Counted from the first letter of the stretch, positions 12,280 through 21,473 are shown. The stretch: DNA of 64,000 nucleotides from Puniceicoccaceae bacterium (GCA_028285755.1 JANQOQ010000006.1:62001-126000); one strand, 5' to 3'. A program made the numbers and translations. Notes: a model not told the origin generated them from the sequence alone.

Positions 12280-13305
12280 ATGAATAAGCAGTTAATCTAC
12301 TATACGGCCGGATTTCTTTCCGGCTTGCTCCTCTGTATCTTCGTCTTTGCAGGCTTTCTCTCAGATCATATGCGTAATGGAGGAACTGAGACCTCATTAA
12401 AGTTCGCGCATGCATTGCCCACCAATCACCCCGTACATCTGGGTATCGAGTTTTTTGCTGAAAGAGTCGGTGAGTTATCGGGTGGGGATATAGAGGTTGT
12501 TGTTTTCCCTTCAGGTCAACTGGGGGATGAAACGAAATCGATTGAAAACATTCAGAACGGAACCCTGGATCTCACCAAAACCAGCACAGCAACATTAGGA
12601 AATTTCCTGACCATCATGAAACTGTTCAGCTTACCCTACTTGTTTGAAGATTCAGAACATTATTGGCAGGTGCTGAATGGGGAGATCGGCAACGAGCTGC
12701 TTGCTGCTATTTCAAAAAGAAACGACGGTGAATCCAGTGGGATCGTAGGTCTGGGTTATTTCGATTCCGGAAGCCGATGCTTTTACACAACACGTCCGAT
12801 ACGGACCCCTGAAGACCTGCAGGGCATGAAACTACGTGTCGCCAGAGACCCCGTGGCGATGGATATTGTGAGCGCCTTTGGCGCATCGCCTACACCCATA
12901 CCCTGGGGTGAGATCTATACTGCGTTAAAACAGGGTGTCGTCGACGGAGCTGAAAACAACCTGCCCAGTTTTTTTGCTGCCAGGCACTACGAAGTCTGTA
13001 AATACTTCACGTTTGACCACCATACCCGCATCCCGGATATCATTGTCATGAGTGAGGCAAGCTGGCAGAAACTCAATGATCAGCAGAAACAATGGATCAC
13101 CCAGGCAATGCAGGATGCAACTATCTATCAGCGTCAAGTCTGGCAGGAGGCTGAAGTGGAAACGATTGATGCCTTGCTTACAGCGGGTGTTGAGCTTATA
13201 GACGTAAATATCGATGCATTTAGAGCGGCTACCGGATCGGTGATTGAAAACTATGCAGAAGGTTCAGTAGCCACCTATTACAATCGGATTATCAGTATGC
13301 AATAA
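12280..13305 (+). CDS. TRAP transporter substrate-binding protein (DctP family)
   Basis: Periplasmic solute receptor of a TRAP transporter; such proteins usually bind sugar acids or dicarboxylates. An N-terminal hydrophobic segment (about 5-28) is a signal peptide or anchor. Family features are FAHALPTNHP (about 43-52), GGDIEVVVFPSGQLGD, the arginine of GMKLRVARD that contacts the ligand carboxylate, and the PWGEIYTALKQGVVDGAENN region. The 341-residue length is typical. No DctQ or DctM membrane subunit lies next to it, so it either uses permease genes elsewhere or serves another role. Its stop is directly followed by the SDR start, indicating co-translation with the dehydrogenase and the enolase-superfamily dehydratase. 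Confidence 0.92.
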   Translation: MNKQLIYYTAGFLSGLLLCIFVFAGFLSDHMRNGGTETSLKFAHALPTNHPVHLGIEFFAERVGELSGGDIEVVVFPSGQLGDETKSIENIQNGTLDLTKTSTATLGNFLTIMKLFSLPYLFEDSEHYWQVLNGEIGNELLAAISKRNDGESSGIVGLGYFDSGSRCFYTTRPIRTPEDLQGMKLRVARDPVAMDIVSAFGASPTPIPWGEIYTALKQGVVDGAENNLPSFFAARHYEVCKYFTFDHHTRIPDIIVMSEASWQKLNDQQKQWITQAMQDATIYQRQVWQEAEVETIDALLTAGVELIDVNIDAFRAATGSVIENYAEGSVATYYNRIISMQ

Positions 13306-14064
13306 ATGAAAATTGATCTGGAAAACAAACTGGCGTTGGTAACCGGTGGAGCGCGGGGTATTGGGCTCGGCATCACTAAGAGTCTTATCGAATGTGGAGC
13401 TCAAGTCGCAATTGTTGGAAGAGACGAAAATCAACTGATACTCGCCGAAACCGATCTGGGTGAAGCATGCAAAGGCTTTACACTCGACGTTGCAGATACG
13501 AGTGCTCAAGAGCCCGTACTGGGAGCAATTCGCGAACATTTTGACAAACCAATCGATGTACTGGTCAATAACGCAGGCAATCATCTGAAAAAGCCAGCAC
13601 TAGAAACCAGCGATGCTGATTTTGCTACGATTTTGAATACCCACGTTCATGCAGCATTTGCCCTGACCCGAGCAGTAATCTCTACGGATATGCTTCCCAG
13701 AGAATCGGGTAAAATAGTCTTTTTATCATCCATGGCCGCTTACTTAGCGATATCTGATATTGTCGCATACACCACTGCAAAAACAGCGGTCGATGGGCTT
13801 GTACGCAGCCTCACGGCTGAATTCGCGCCGCATAATATAAACATAAATGCGGTTGCTCCCGGGTGGATTGAAACTGATATGATGCGCCGTGCGGTCGAAA
13901 ATGATCCCGAGCGTTATGAACGTATCTTAAATCGAATCCCGGCAAATCGTTTGGGAAATACCAAGGATATCGGTCGTATAGTCACATTTCTTTGTTCAGA
14001 TTTCGCAAATTACATCCATGGAGTAACGCTACCCGTGGATGGCGGTGCGGTCAACAGCCTGTAG
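13306..14064 (+). CDS. SDR-family NAD(P)-dependent oxidoreductase
   Basis: Classical short-chain dehydrogenase of 252 residues. The cofactor loop is TGGARGIG (13-20), the structural motif NNAG (88-91), and the catalytic residues are S142, Y155 and K159 (Y-T-T-A-K). P-G-W-I-E-T lies near 185-190 and the C-terminus ends with a typical V-D-G-G-A. It is cytoplasmic. The start codon abuts the stop of the TRAP receptor gene with no gap, and the enolase-superfamily gene follows after 15 bases. In such clusters the SDR usually oxidises a sugar or keto-sugar acid, for example gluconate 5-dehydrogenase or 2-keto-3-deoxy-acid dehydrogenase types. The exact substrate is not visible. Confidence 0.93.
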   Translation: MKIDLENKLALVTGGARGIGLGITKSLIECGAQVAIVGRDENQLILAETDLGEACKGFTLDVADTSAQEPVLGAIREHFDKPIDVLVNNAGNHLKKPALETSDADFATILNTHVHAAFALTRAVISTDMLPRESGKIVFLSSMAAYLAISDIVAYTTAKTAVDGLVRSLTAEFAPHNININAVAPGWIETDMMRRAVENDPERYERILNRIPANRLGNTKDIGRIVTFLCSDFANYIHGVTLPVDGGAVNSL

Positions 14065-14079
14065 AACTGCTGGATCGTT

Positions 14080-15195
14080 ATGAAAATCAAAAAAGTAGAT
14101 ACTTTCATCCTACATGCGCCGGTTACCCGGGGAGGGATTGCCGATAGCCTCCATAGTATTAGCCATTGGGGTGCACCCGGGGTGGCGATCCATGCGGATA
14201 ACGGATTGATAGGCTACGGGTTTAGCGGCACCCATGCCCATTTGCCTACTGATAGACTGATCACAGATTGTATCTGCGACAGTTATGGTCCTTTACTGTT
14301 AGACAAAGATCCCAGAGAAACCCGTGGCATCTGGCAGCTACTCCATAACAATAGCCCCATTATGTGGGTGGGTAGGGCGAGCATCCCTCATCTGGCGCTC
14401 GGAGCAATCGATATTGCACTCTGGGACTTGAAAGCGAAATCTGCCGATCAACCACTATGGCGGCTTCTCGGCGGAAGCCCTAAGCAGGTGGAGGCTTACA
14501 ATACCGATGGGGGGTGGCTTAACTGGCCACTCCAACAACTCCTCGACGATTGTAAGCGACTGGTGGAAGTAAATGGCTATCGTGCCGTTAAGATAAAAAT
14601 AGGTTCCGATAATCCCGTAGATGATCTTAAGCGCGTCGAAGCTCTGAGAAACACTTTGGGGCCAAACATCCGTATCATGACCGACGTCAACGGGCGGTGG
14701 AATCTCGCACAGGCACTCCAATATGGGGGCCGCCTCGCAGATTTTGACATTACATGGATCGAAGAACCGCTGCGTTTTGATGACATAGACGGACATTCGC
14801 GTCTGGCCGCCTCAATCTCGACGCCGGTTGCCTTAGGTGAGCAGCTTTATTCAGCCTCAGATTTCAGAAACTTCATCCAAAAGCACGCTTTACACTATGT
14901 TCAACCGGATGTATGCCGTCTCGCAGGCATCACTGAGTGGTGGCAGGTTGCTGAACTGGCGCATGCGTATGGCTTACCCGTTGTCTCTCACGTGGGGGAT
15001 ATGGCTCAGGTGCATCTGCATACTGCAATTGCGCATCCGGCTTGTTCCCTTTTGGAGTATATTCCCTGGCTGAGCAACTGGATGAAATACCCCGTAAAAC
15101 CAAGCGATGGGTATTATGAGGTACCCACAGAACCTGGAGCAGGCACCGAGCCGACCCCAGAAGCGTTTGAAGCTATTGGAGTTAAGACTCGGTAA
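14080..15195 (+). CDS. Enolase-superfamily sugar-acid dehydratase/cycloisomerase (mandelate racemase subgroup)
   Basis: 371-residue enolase-superfamily enzyme, cytoplasmic. The base motif is K171-I-K173, metal ligands are D202 (DVNGRW), E228 (IEEPL) and E254 (GEQLY), and the second base is H304 (SHVGD), which fits the mandelate racemase/dehydratase subgroup. Such enzymes remove water from aldonates or isomerise anhydro-sugar acids, feeding 2-keto-3-deoxy acids to central metabolism. Together with the SDR and TRAP receptor upstream it forms a likely sugar-acid uptake and breakdown unit. Candidate substrates are galactonate, other aldonates or 3,6-anhydrogalactonate. The sequence alone does not choose between these, and no close match to L-fuconate dehydratase is apparent (that enzyme is encoded at 57.4-58.7 kb). 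Confidence 0.9.
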   Translation: MKIKKVDTFILHAPVTRGGIADSLHSISHWGAPGVAIHADNGLIGYGFSGTHAHLPTDRLITDCICDSYGPLLLDKDPRETRGIWQLLHNNSPIMWVGRASIPHLALGAIDIALWDLKAKSADQPLWRLLGGSPKQVEAYNTDGGWLNWPLQQLLDDCKRLVEVNGYRAVKIKIGSDNPVDDLKRVEALRNTLGPNIRIMTDVNGRWNLAQALQYGGRLADFDITWIEEPLRFDDIDGHSRLAASISTPVALGEQLYSASDFRNFIQKHALHYVQPDVCRLAGITEWWQVAELAHAYGLPVVSHVGDMAQVHLHTAIAHPACSLLEYIPWLSNWMKYPVKPSDGYYEVPTEPGAGTEPTPEAFEAIGVKTR

Positions 15196-15426
15196 AGACT
15201 TCGAGACTATTTAAAACTGGCTGTTGTGTAGTAAGTTTCTGGTTGCAGTTAGCCCATTATCGTTAGTCCAGCAATTAGGTGCTGCAAGTTAACTATTAAG
15301 GGATGTAATCACGACAATCTAGTTCGGTTACTCTAGCAAGTTATACTGATAATTATACAAAGTTAGATATCTTTTTGGGAATTTTCCATTATCAGGTGTC
15401 ATCTTACCGTTGCCAAAATAGTATAA

Positions 15427-15966
15427 ATGAAGGAACCCCGCCCTCAACACGACCTTTGGTTCGTTGACCAAATCTATCCCCATGAGAAGAAACTCAAGTC
15501 ATGGCTCATGCAGCGTTTTCCTGAGCTGAGCGAGCTCGATGATATTGTACAAGAGGCCTACTTTAAGGTATTAAAGGCACATGCCTCGGGCCCTATTATA
15601 AACCCCAGAGCCTACCTGTTCCTCGTGGCAAAAAACTTAGTCCTGAATCGTTTCAGGCATTTTAAGTATGAAAAGCCGCCAGGCGATACGGATTACGAAG
15701 TGGAGGAGATACTCGACGAAATAGACGACCCTCTCGAAGAGGTCACCAAGTCTGAGGAAATTCAGATTATGATACAGGCAATCAAGTCTTTACCAAAACG
15801 CTGTCGTCAGGTGGTTACACTACGCAAGATTTACGGGTATTCCCTGAGAGAAGTTGCCAAGACCCTGGGGATCTCCGTCAGCGCAGTGGACACGCAAAGC
15901 ACGATAGGTCTCAGAAAGTGTGCTGAGTATTATGAAGCCTACCAATTTAGAGGGGAAAACCAATGA
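15427..15966 (+). CDS. ECF-family RNA polymerase sigma factor
   Basis: 179 residues with the two sigma regions of ECF factors. Region 2 lies at about 30-80 (E-L-D-D-I-V-Q-E-A-Y-F-K-V and N-P-R-A-Y-L-F-L-V-A). Region 4 is about 120-170 with a helix-turn-helix (YSLREVAKTLGISVSAVDT). It starts a sigma/FecR/STN/TBDT cluster and overlaps the fecR start by 4 bases. The arrangement is that of FecI-type surface signalling: the TBDT senses an extracellular ligand and releases this factor through FecR. The 231 bases upstream hold its promoter; I did not find there the CAGGGT-N14-TCGTT promoter seen at the second sigma locus, so the two factors probably read different promoters. Confidence 0.95.
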   Translation: MKEPRPQHDLWFVDQIYPHEKKLKSWLMQRFPELSELDDIVQEAYFKVLKAHASGPIINPRAYLFLVAKNLVLNRFRHFKYEKPPGDTDYEVEEILDEIDDPLEEVTKSEEIQIMIQAIKSLPKRCRQVVTLRKIYGYSLREVAKTLGISVSAVDTQSTIGLRKCAEYYEAYQFRGENQ

Positions 15967-17009
15967 ACAAACGAAAATTAAGTATGCCTAAAACAGAGTT
16001 AGCAAAAATAAAGGATGAGGCCTCAAGATGGGTCATACTCAATGAAAAAGGATTAACTCCAAAACAGGAGCGCGAATTCAGTGAGTGGCTAAAGCTTAAT
16101 CCGAAACATGGCGAACATTATGCACGTCACAAATCTTACTGGAGCGACATGGATCGGCTTGCCGGGCTGCAACTGTATTTTAAGAAAAACGTGGACCCGG
16201 ATTTACTGGAAGATGAAGTCTTGCCTCATACAAAAAAGCGCAGAATCAAACCCTTGATCACAGCGATAGCGGGACTGGCCGCCTGCCTGCTCATTGTTTT
16301 CTCAATTTCATACTTTCGCCTGGATCGTTCACTGGTTGAACCAACCTTGGCAGACGAATTTAAAATAGAGCGAATCCAAAAGCTTGAGCTGGAAGATGAC
16401 TCTACCGTTTTCCTGAACCGCTCCGCATCCATCGTAACCCGATACAGTAGTAAGGAGCGGTTGGTAATACTAAACTCTGGTGAGGCCCACTTTGAAGTTA
16501 CCAAAGATTTCAAACGCCCTTTTATAGTAGATGTACAGGGCGTGAAAATCCGGGCGGTCGGAACCGCATTTAATGTCCACTATGATTATAACAAAGTGGA
16601 TGTTTTCGTGACTGAGGGAACGATCGCGGTACAGTCTCCAAAAACAAAAACCAACCAAGCTACCAAGGAATCAATCGTTGAGATCAACCAGCAGGTCATT
16701 GTATCGCTCGATCACAAAAAGCCGAAGCTTGAAGTAAATACGCTACAGGAAAAGCAAATTGAGGATATGCTGCTCTGGAAACCCCAGTTGATTGATTTCC
16801 AGAATACCCCCTTGGTTCAAATCATTGATGAATTTAATCGTCGCAACGATATTCAAATCATAATCCAGGATCCGGATATCGGTGATATCCGGATCAGTAG
16901 CGTGTTTTGGTCGGATAATTTAGGCGGGTTTGTGAGGTTATTGGAAGCACGCTTTGGAATAGTTGCCAGAAACCGGGATAACCAGGTAATCACTCTAAGC
17001 CGTTCTTAA
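15963..17009 (+). CDS. FecR-family anti-sigma/signal transducer
   Basis: Single-pass inner-membrane regulator of 348 residues. The cytoplasmic N-terminus (about 15-65, with ASRWVILNEKGLT and the EWLKLNPKHGEHY segment) binds the sigma factor. One membrane helix lies around residues 97-115. The periplasmic FecR domain covers about 130-240, with conserved VTEGTIAVQS and G-T-A-F-N-V. The C-terminal domain (about 270-345, starting F-Q-N-T-P-L) is an STN-like module of the DUF4974 type. It overlaps the sigma gene by 4 bases (ATGA) and is followed after 19 bases by the STN lipoprotein gene. It should hold the sigma factor until the TBDT reports ligand. Confidence 0.93.
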   Translation: MNKRKLSMPKTELAKIKDEASRWVILNEKGLTPKQEREFSEWLKLNPKHGEHYARHKSYWSDMDRLAGLQLYFKKNVDPDLLEDEVLPHTKKRRIKPLITAIAGLAACLLIVFSISYFRLDRSLVEPTLADEFKIERIQKLELEDDSTVFLNRSASIVTRYSSKERLVILNSGEAHFEVTKDFKRPFIVDVQGVKIRAVGTAFNVHYDYNKVDVFVTEGTIAVQSPKTKTNQATKESIVEINQQVIVSLDHKKPKLEVNTLQEKQIEDMLLWKPQLIDFQNTPLVQIIDEFNRRNDIQIIIQDPDIGDIRISSVFWSDNLGGFVRLLEARFGIVARNRDNQVITLSRS

Positions 17010-17028
17010 GATTGAGAAAAAGCCTGGT

Positions 17029-17364
17029 ATGATCCGTCTATTAACACGATACGCTGTCATGTCATTGCTCTTTCTGAGCCTGATTCCTATAGGAGCAGGT
17101 TGTCGGAGGGATAAGTTACGCGATTTTGATATTCCTGCAGGAAGCGCTACAACGACCCTCATGACTTTCGCGGATCAAGCTGAAGTAGAGATCATTCTGG
17201 ATGATCAGAATATAAGCCTGTATCGCACAAATTCAGTTAAAGGTAACATGACTCCCCTCAAAGCCCTCGAGCGTATGACGAAAAGTACCGGGCTTAATTT
17301 TACGCATGATCAGAGTAGCAATGCCTATGCTGTGAGCTCTGAACTGAGTCAGGAAACACAATAA
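17029..17364 (+). CDS. Stand-alone STN-domain (secretin/TonB N-terminal) lipoprotein
   Basis: 111 residues. A signal peptide ends in G-A-G-C at residues 22-25, a weak lipobox because position -3 is glycine. The rest is a single STN domain: FDIPAGSATTTLMTFADQAE, then L-K-A-L-E-R-M-T-K-S-T-G-L-N-F. The same fold and motifs occur in the first 110 residues of the next gene's receptor (FDIPAGQASETLRLFAMQ). STN domains normally form the periplasmic signalling part of a TBDT that touches FecR, so a free copy between fecR and the receptor gene is unusual. It could be a membrane-tethered competitor, adaptor or relay in the signalling chain. The function is inferred from domain identity only. Confidence 0.82.
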   Translation: MIRLLTRYAVMSLLFLSLIPIGAGCRRDKLRDFDIPAGSATTTLMTFADQAEVEIILDDQNISLYRTNSVKGNMTPLKALERMTKSTGLNFTHDQSSNAYAVSSELSQETQ

Positions 17365-17428
17365 AGAAATGATGTGCTAAGAATACCAGCCAAGTATATA
17401 GCAAAGCGCCCCCTAAGCATATCAGCCA

Positions 17429-20400
17429 ATGCAACCCCTCATTAAACAGAAACTTAAAACCTTACGTGAGACAATCGAAAGATTCAGGCAGAAAAGCAGC
17501 CTGAGTTTACTCCTTAGTTTCATTGTGCTCTCTTCATGGGCGAAGAGTTTGGATTTTGATATACCCGCGGGTCAGGCATCTGAGACATTGAGGCTCTTTG
17601 CAATGCAAAGCAACCAAAGCCTGATTTACACAATCGAGGATGTGAGCGGTGTGAATACACACCCATTGCACGAAAAAATGGAGCCAAGCGAGGCTCTCAA
17701 ACTAATGCTCAAGCACACCTCGCTTAGCTTTATTCAAGATGATTCAGGTGCATACGCAATTTTAAGGAAGGATGAATGTGAAACAGCACCTTCCAGGAAT
17801 CCCGAGAGCGCCAACTCAGAGGACTCCGCAAACGTAAACCCAAAACAACTAGGAAATAGTAAAATGAAAGATAATGAAACGAATCGCAAGACTCTAATGT
17901 CTCGCCTTGGACAGGCGTTTGGAGTCTTTTTATCTGCAGGCGTGGCGACCACTTCGTTGGCCCAGGATAGTATCACGGATGATGAGGGCGTCTATGAATT
18001 GTCTCCCTTTGTGATCAGTGAAGAGGAAAATGTGGGATATCTCGCAACCTCAACCCTTGCGGGAACCCGTCTGAATACCCCTCTAAGAGACGTAGGAGCC
18101 TCCATTTCGATTATGACTTCGGAGTTTTTTAACGATGTCGGTGCGACTGACTCTACTACCTTATTGTCCTACGCGCTGAATACGGAGACGTCCGGAGCCT
18201 ACGGTAATTTTGCCGGTGGTAATGATGCAGTGCAGGGAGGTGAGCGGGTGGACTTATCCGACTCACGAACCAATCCTCAAAGAGGGCAGCGGGTGAGAGG
18301 GCTGGCATCAGCGGATCTTACCCGTAATTACTTTGAGACAGATATCGCGTTTGACGCTTATAATACGGAGCGTGTAACGATCAATCGTGGACCGAATTCA
18401 CTCCTGTTCGGGATTGGCAGTCCCGGAGGCATTATCAATAACTCTACGATGCAGGCTTCGGTCTCCAAGAATTTTGGTGAATTCAGCATCCGCCTGGGTG
18501 AACGTTCCAGCCACCGTGAAACGCTAAACTACAATCGTGTGATTATTGAAGACCGTTTGGCAGTAAGGGTTGCGGGTTTGAACGAGAATTTCAATCATCA
18601 GCAAAGACCTACATACGAGGATAAGGAGCGTTTTTACGCTGCAGTGGAAGCGGTTTTGTTTGAAAACGAAAACAGCGACATACTCGACCGTACAGTCTTT
18701 CGTGCTAACTTCGAAACCGGCAGCTCAAGGAGTAATCCCCCGCAAATCACTCCTCCCGGTGACGGTATTTCAGCATGGTTCGACTTGCCAAGTGCTACCA
18801 AGGTTGCAGAGTTGGAAGCGATCACGGGCTCCACTTTCCCGGGGTTTTTTACAGATGGCTCGTTTCAGCCGAAGGCAACTTACGACCAGCGTAATCCGGG
18901 AACTGCACGCTCTGATTATAATAACGTAGTTGATATCCCCAACTTTATCCAAATCTCACTGATATACGAACAACTTGGCGGAAGTAGTGCTCCCGGCTTG
19001 ACGGGCTCTGACCTTGAAGCAAGTGTTATGCGTTCCCAATATAATCGTAATGGAGATTTCCCGGGACGTTTGGTGTGGGACTACTTTGTGGCCAGTTCGC
19101 TATTTAGTGCTGACTATGCGCCGGGCTTTGTTACCAAGTCGTTACCCAATTCTGTATTTGACAACGAAAAGATGGCACTGCATGGGAACACCAATTTGGT
19201 AACCCGTGACTTTGATGCCCAGAACTATACGCTGGAGCAGACTTTCTTCGGCGGTAAGGCGGGGGTAGAGCTTTCTTACGATAAGCAGAGTTACTCCACT
19301 TTCCGTCGTTTCCCATTCAACGCAGGCGGGTTCGCGATCGCGTTTAATGATATTCTGGTAGATATTCAGGAGTATCGCAATGATGACACTCCGAACCCCA
19401 ATGTGGGGCGTCTGATGGCGGTAAGCTCTCAGAGCGCATTACAAAGCATCCTCGGGGGGCAGTACGAAGATATTGAGCGTGATGCGACCCGCTTAACCGC
19501 ATTCTATGATTTGGATTTCCGTGATAATGACAAACTCAGTTGGCTGGGGCGACACATCATTACCGGAGTGATTAGTGAACAAAGCCGTGACATTACGAAG
19601 CGGGACGAAGGTGCGGCCTGGGAATCGGATGCTCTTGATATCGGAGGCCGTAACTTCCACTTTCATGATATCGACGGTAGCCGTCGTCAGGTGGTCTCGC
19701 AGGTTTATCTCTCAGATCCATTGCACAACAATTCATCGATCAATTCGATTAACGATCTGAAGATCAGTCAGTATGTAAACATTGATCTACCTCAAAACGG
19801 ACAGACCTACAATGTTGCAGTCTACGACCGCTTTAATGGAGGATTTCAGCATATTCCGGCAAGGACAGTTACCTACGACCGCACCTTCGAGCGTACCAAG
19901 CGCGAGGTTAAAACCCGTGTGATCAGTTTACAGAGCTATTTGCTGAATGATCACATTGTAGGGTTGGTCGGTTTTAGAACCGACGAACAAACCACCTTTC
20001 AGAATATTCCCAATGTGGAAAACGATGACGGTTCAATCAATATTCCATCATCCAATCAGTTGGATCGTTCGCGGGATGCTTTGACCGGCGAAGTGTTGGA
20101 TCCTGAAGAAGGGGACACCCTCACCTGGAGTATTGTTGCTCACGCTCCGGATAGTTGGACAGAGAAGTTCTGGGGAGCGCCGCGCTTAAGCCTCCACTAT
20201 AATGACTCTGAAAACTTCAATCCAGTAGGTGCCCGTACCGATATTGACGGCTCCAGCATTTCATCACCAGCCGGCAAGACTGAGGAGTATGGTTTCTCTG
20301 TTTCGTTATTAGAAAATCGATTCACCGCACGGGTTAACTGGTTTGAAACCACCATCTCCAATGACTCTGCGTCGATCAATCCGGATACCATTCATGGACG

Positions 20401-21319
20401 GATCGGCAACTGGCTGAGTCGGTGGCAGGAAGGTATCAACGACGAACAAACGATCCAGTGGATGCTTGCTCAAACGCCGGGGAATCCAGAGCCCAATCTT
20501 TGGAATTCCTATGAAGAAGCATTTAACGCATTCATCAACCTGCTACCTGCACGTACTCAATCCCTTTACAATTATCGTGTAGAGCCCCTAAATACAATTG
20601 GAGCAGATATTGAGGATAATAAGGATCTGTTCCCGAACTCTGCAGCAACCCGAGACTTCGTATCCAAAGGTTTTGAAGTGGATCTAATTGCCAATCCCAC
20701 ACGCAATTGGCGGGTCATGGTAAATATTGGCAAACAGGAGACCGTTCAGAGTAACATCGCACCGAGGACTGCAGCGGTTGCGGCTGAGATCGACGCGAAT
20801 TTGCGTGCATCCCGCTTTATCGACCTGCGTGATGCGCCAACATTGGGTGAAGCGTCTACCTTCCGTTCCCGCTGGGCAGGCACCTATGGCAACTTGCTGG
20901 CAGAGCTTGCGCAGGAAGGCACGGCTTCTCTGGAACAACGCGAGTGGCGTATCAATGCAGTCTCCTCGTATGACTTCACCGAAGGACGCTTGGCAGGTTT
21001 CGGTGTGGGAGGTGCGATACGCTGGCAAAGCGAAATCGCAACCGGATACCCACTGGAAGATCCCGACAATGATGGAATTAACACCCCTGATTTGACCCGT
21101 CCCTTCTTCGGGGATCCTGAGCTAAACGGTGATATCTGGCTGAGTTATAAGCGCAAAATATATGATGGTAAAATCGATTGGAAGATCCAGTTGAATGTGC
21201 GCAACCTCATCGGGGGTGATGACACTATTCCCGTAATTACCAATCCTGATGGCGAGCTAGCCGTATTCCGTAATCCACTCCCACAGGAACTGTTCTTAAC
21301 CAATACATTCTCCTTTTAG
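17429..21319 (+). CDS. TonB-dependent receptor with N-terminal STN signalling domain
   Basis: 1296-residue outer-membrane receptor. Residues 1-45 are a long signal peptide. STN domain about 46-115 (LDFDIPAGQASETLRLFAM). A low-complexity linker follows (115-145), then a second, signal-peptide-like segment (about 146-181, ending T-T-S-L-A-Q). A TonB-box-like YELSPFVI comes next, then the plug (to about 320; NRGPNSLLFGIGSPGGIIN) and a 22-strand barrel ending in phenylalanine (NTFSF). It imports a large ligand using TonB energy and, through the STN domain, should signal to the upstream FecR/sigma pair. The following GH5 and sulfatase genes point to an oligosaccharide ligand. The internal segment with its own Met146 and AGGA raises the possibility of a shorter product without STN. 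Confidence 0.93.
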   Translation: MQPLIKQKLKTLRETIERFRQKSSLSLLLSFIVLSSWAKSLDFDIPAGQASETLRLFAMQSNQSLIYTIEDVSGVNTHPLHEKMEPSEALKLMLKHTSLSFIQDDSGAYAILRKDECETAPSRNPESANSEDSANVNPKQLGNSKMKDNETNRKTLMSRLGQAFGVFLSAGVATTSLAQDSITDDEGVYELSPFVISEEENVGYLATSTLAGTRLNTPLRDVGASISIMTSEFFNDVGATDSTTLLSYALNTETSGAYGNFAGGNDAVQGGERVDLSDSRTNPQRGQRVRGLASADLTRNYFETDIAFDAYNTERVTINRGPNSLLFGIGSPGGIINNSTMQASVSKNFGEFSIRLGERSSHRETLNYNRVIIEDRLAVRVAGLNENFNHQQRPTYEDKERFYAAVEAVLFENENSDILDRTVFRANFETGSSRSNPPQITPPGDGISAWFDLPSATKVAELEAITGSTFPGFFTDGSFQPKATYDQRNPGTARSDYNNVVDIPNFIQISLIYEQLGGSSAPGLTGSDLEASVMRSQYNRNGDFPGRLVWDYFVASSLFSADYAPGFVTKSLPNSVFDNEKMALHGNTNLVTRDFDAQNYTLEQTFFGGKAGVELSYDKQSYSTFRRFPFNAGGFAIAFNDILVDIQEYRNDDTPNPNVGRLMAVSSQSALQSILGGQYEDIERDATRLTAFYDLDFRDNDKLSWLGRHIITGVISEQSRDITKRDEGAAWESDALDIGGRNFHFHDIDGSRRQVVSQVYLSDPLHNNSSINSINDLKISQYVNIDLPQNGQTYNVAVYDRFNGGFQHIPARTVTYDRTFERTKREVKTRVISLQSYLLNDHIVGLVGFRTDEQTTFQNIPNVENDDGSINIPSSNQLDRSRDALTGEVLDPEEGDTLTWSIVAHAPDSWTEKFWGAPRLSLHYNDSENFNPVGARTDIDGSSISSPAGKTEEYGFSVSLLENRFTARVNWFETTISNDSASINPDTIHGRIGNWLSRWQEGINDEQTIQWMLAQTPGNPEPNLWNSYEEAFNAFINLLPARTQSLYNYRVEPLNTIGADIEDNKDLFPNSAATRDFVSKGFEVDLIANPTRNWRVMVNIGKQETVQSNIAPRTAAVAAEIDANLRASRFIDLRDAPTLGEASTFRSRWAGTYGNLLAELAQEGTASLEQREWRINAVSSYDFTEGRLAGFGVGGAIRWQSEIATGYPLEDPDNDGINTPDLTRPFFGDPELNGDIWLSYKRKIYDGKIDWKIQLNVRNLIGGDDTIPVITNPDGELAVFRNPLPQELFLTNTFSF
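17851..17866 (+). other. Possible internal translation start inside the STN-TBDT gene
   Basis: AGGA at 17851-17854 lies 9 bases before an in-frame ATG at 17864-17866 (codon 146). The protein from that ATG begins with a charged stretch, a hydrophobic core and an A-Q cleavage-like end, which reads as a complete second signal peptide directly before the TonB-box region. Starting here would give a receptor without the STN domain. Alternatively it is a remnant of an STN cassette fused onto an older receptor gene. Confidence 0.4.
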
Positions 21320-21350
21320 TAGATCGATATAATATTATACTACACGTATT

Positions 21351-21410
21351 AGTTGGTCAGAGCCTGAACTTCATGGGATAGGTGAAAGTGCTCTGGCCAA
21401 CTATTCCTTT
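21351..21410 (+). terminator. Probable transcription terminator after the STN-TBDT gene
   Basis: A 13-base stem (21351-21363 with 21390-21402; AGTTGGTCAGAGC against GCTCTGGCCAACT, one G-U pair) with a 26-base loop is followed by ATTCCTTTTC. It lies 31 bases after the receptor stop. The U-tract is imperfect and the loop is long, so termination may be partial, allowing some read-through into GH5. Confidence 0.6.
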
Positions 21411-21473
21411 TCAAAAAATTCGGGCAGCTACTGAAAACGCTGCCTGTAAAATCAATAAATTAAATCAAAACCA

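Noticed and set aside
14080-15195. Calling this enolase-superfamily enzyme a 3,6-anhydrogalactonate cycloisomerase.
   Set aside because: The catalytic residues fit the whole subgroup; nothing seen separates that activity from aldonate dehydratases.
15196-15426. CAGGTG followed by CGTT before the first sigma gene as a copy of the ECF promoter.
   Set aside because: The spacer is 9 bases instead of 14 and the first box is imperfect, so it does not match the pair at the second locus.
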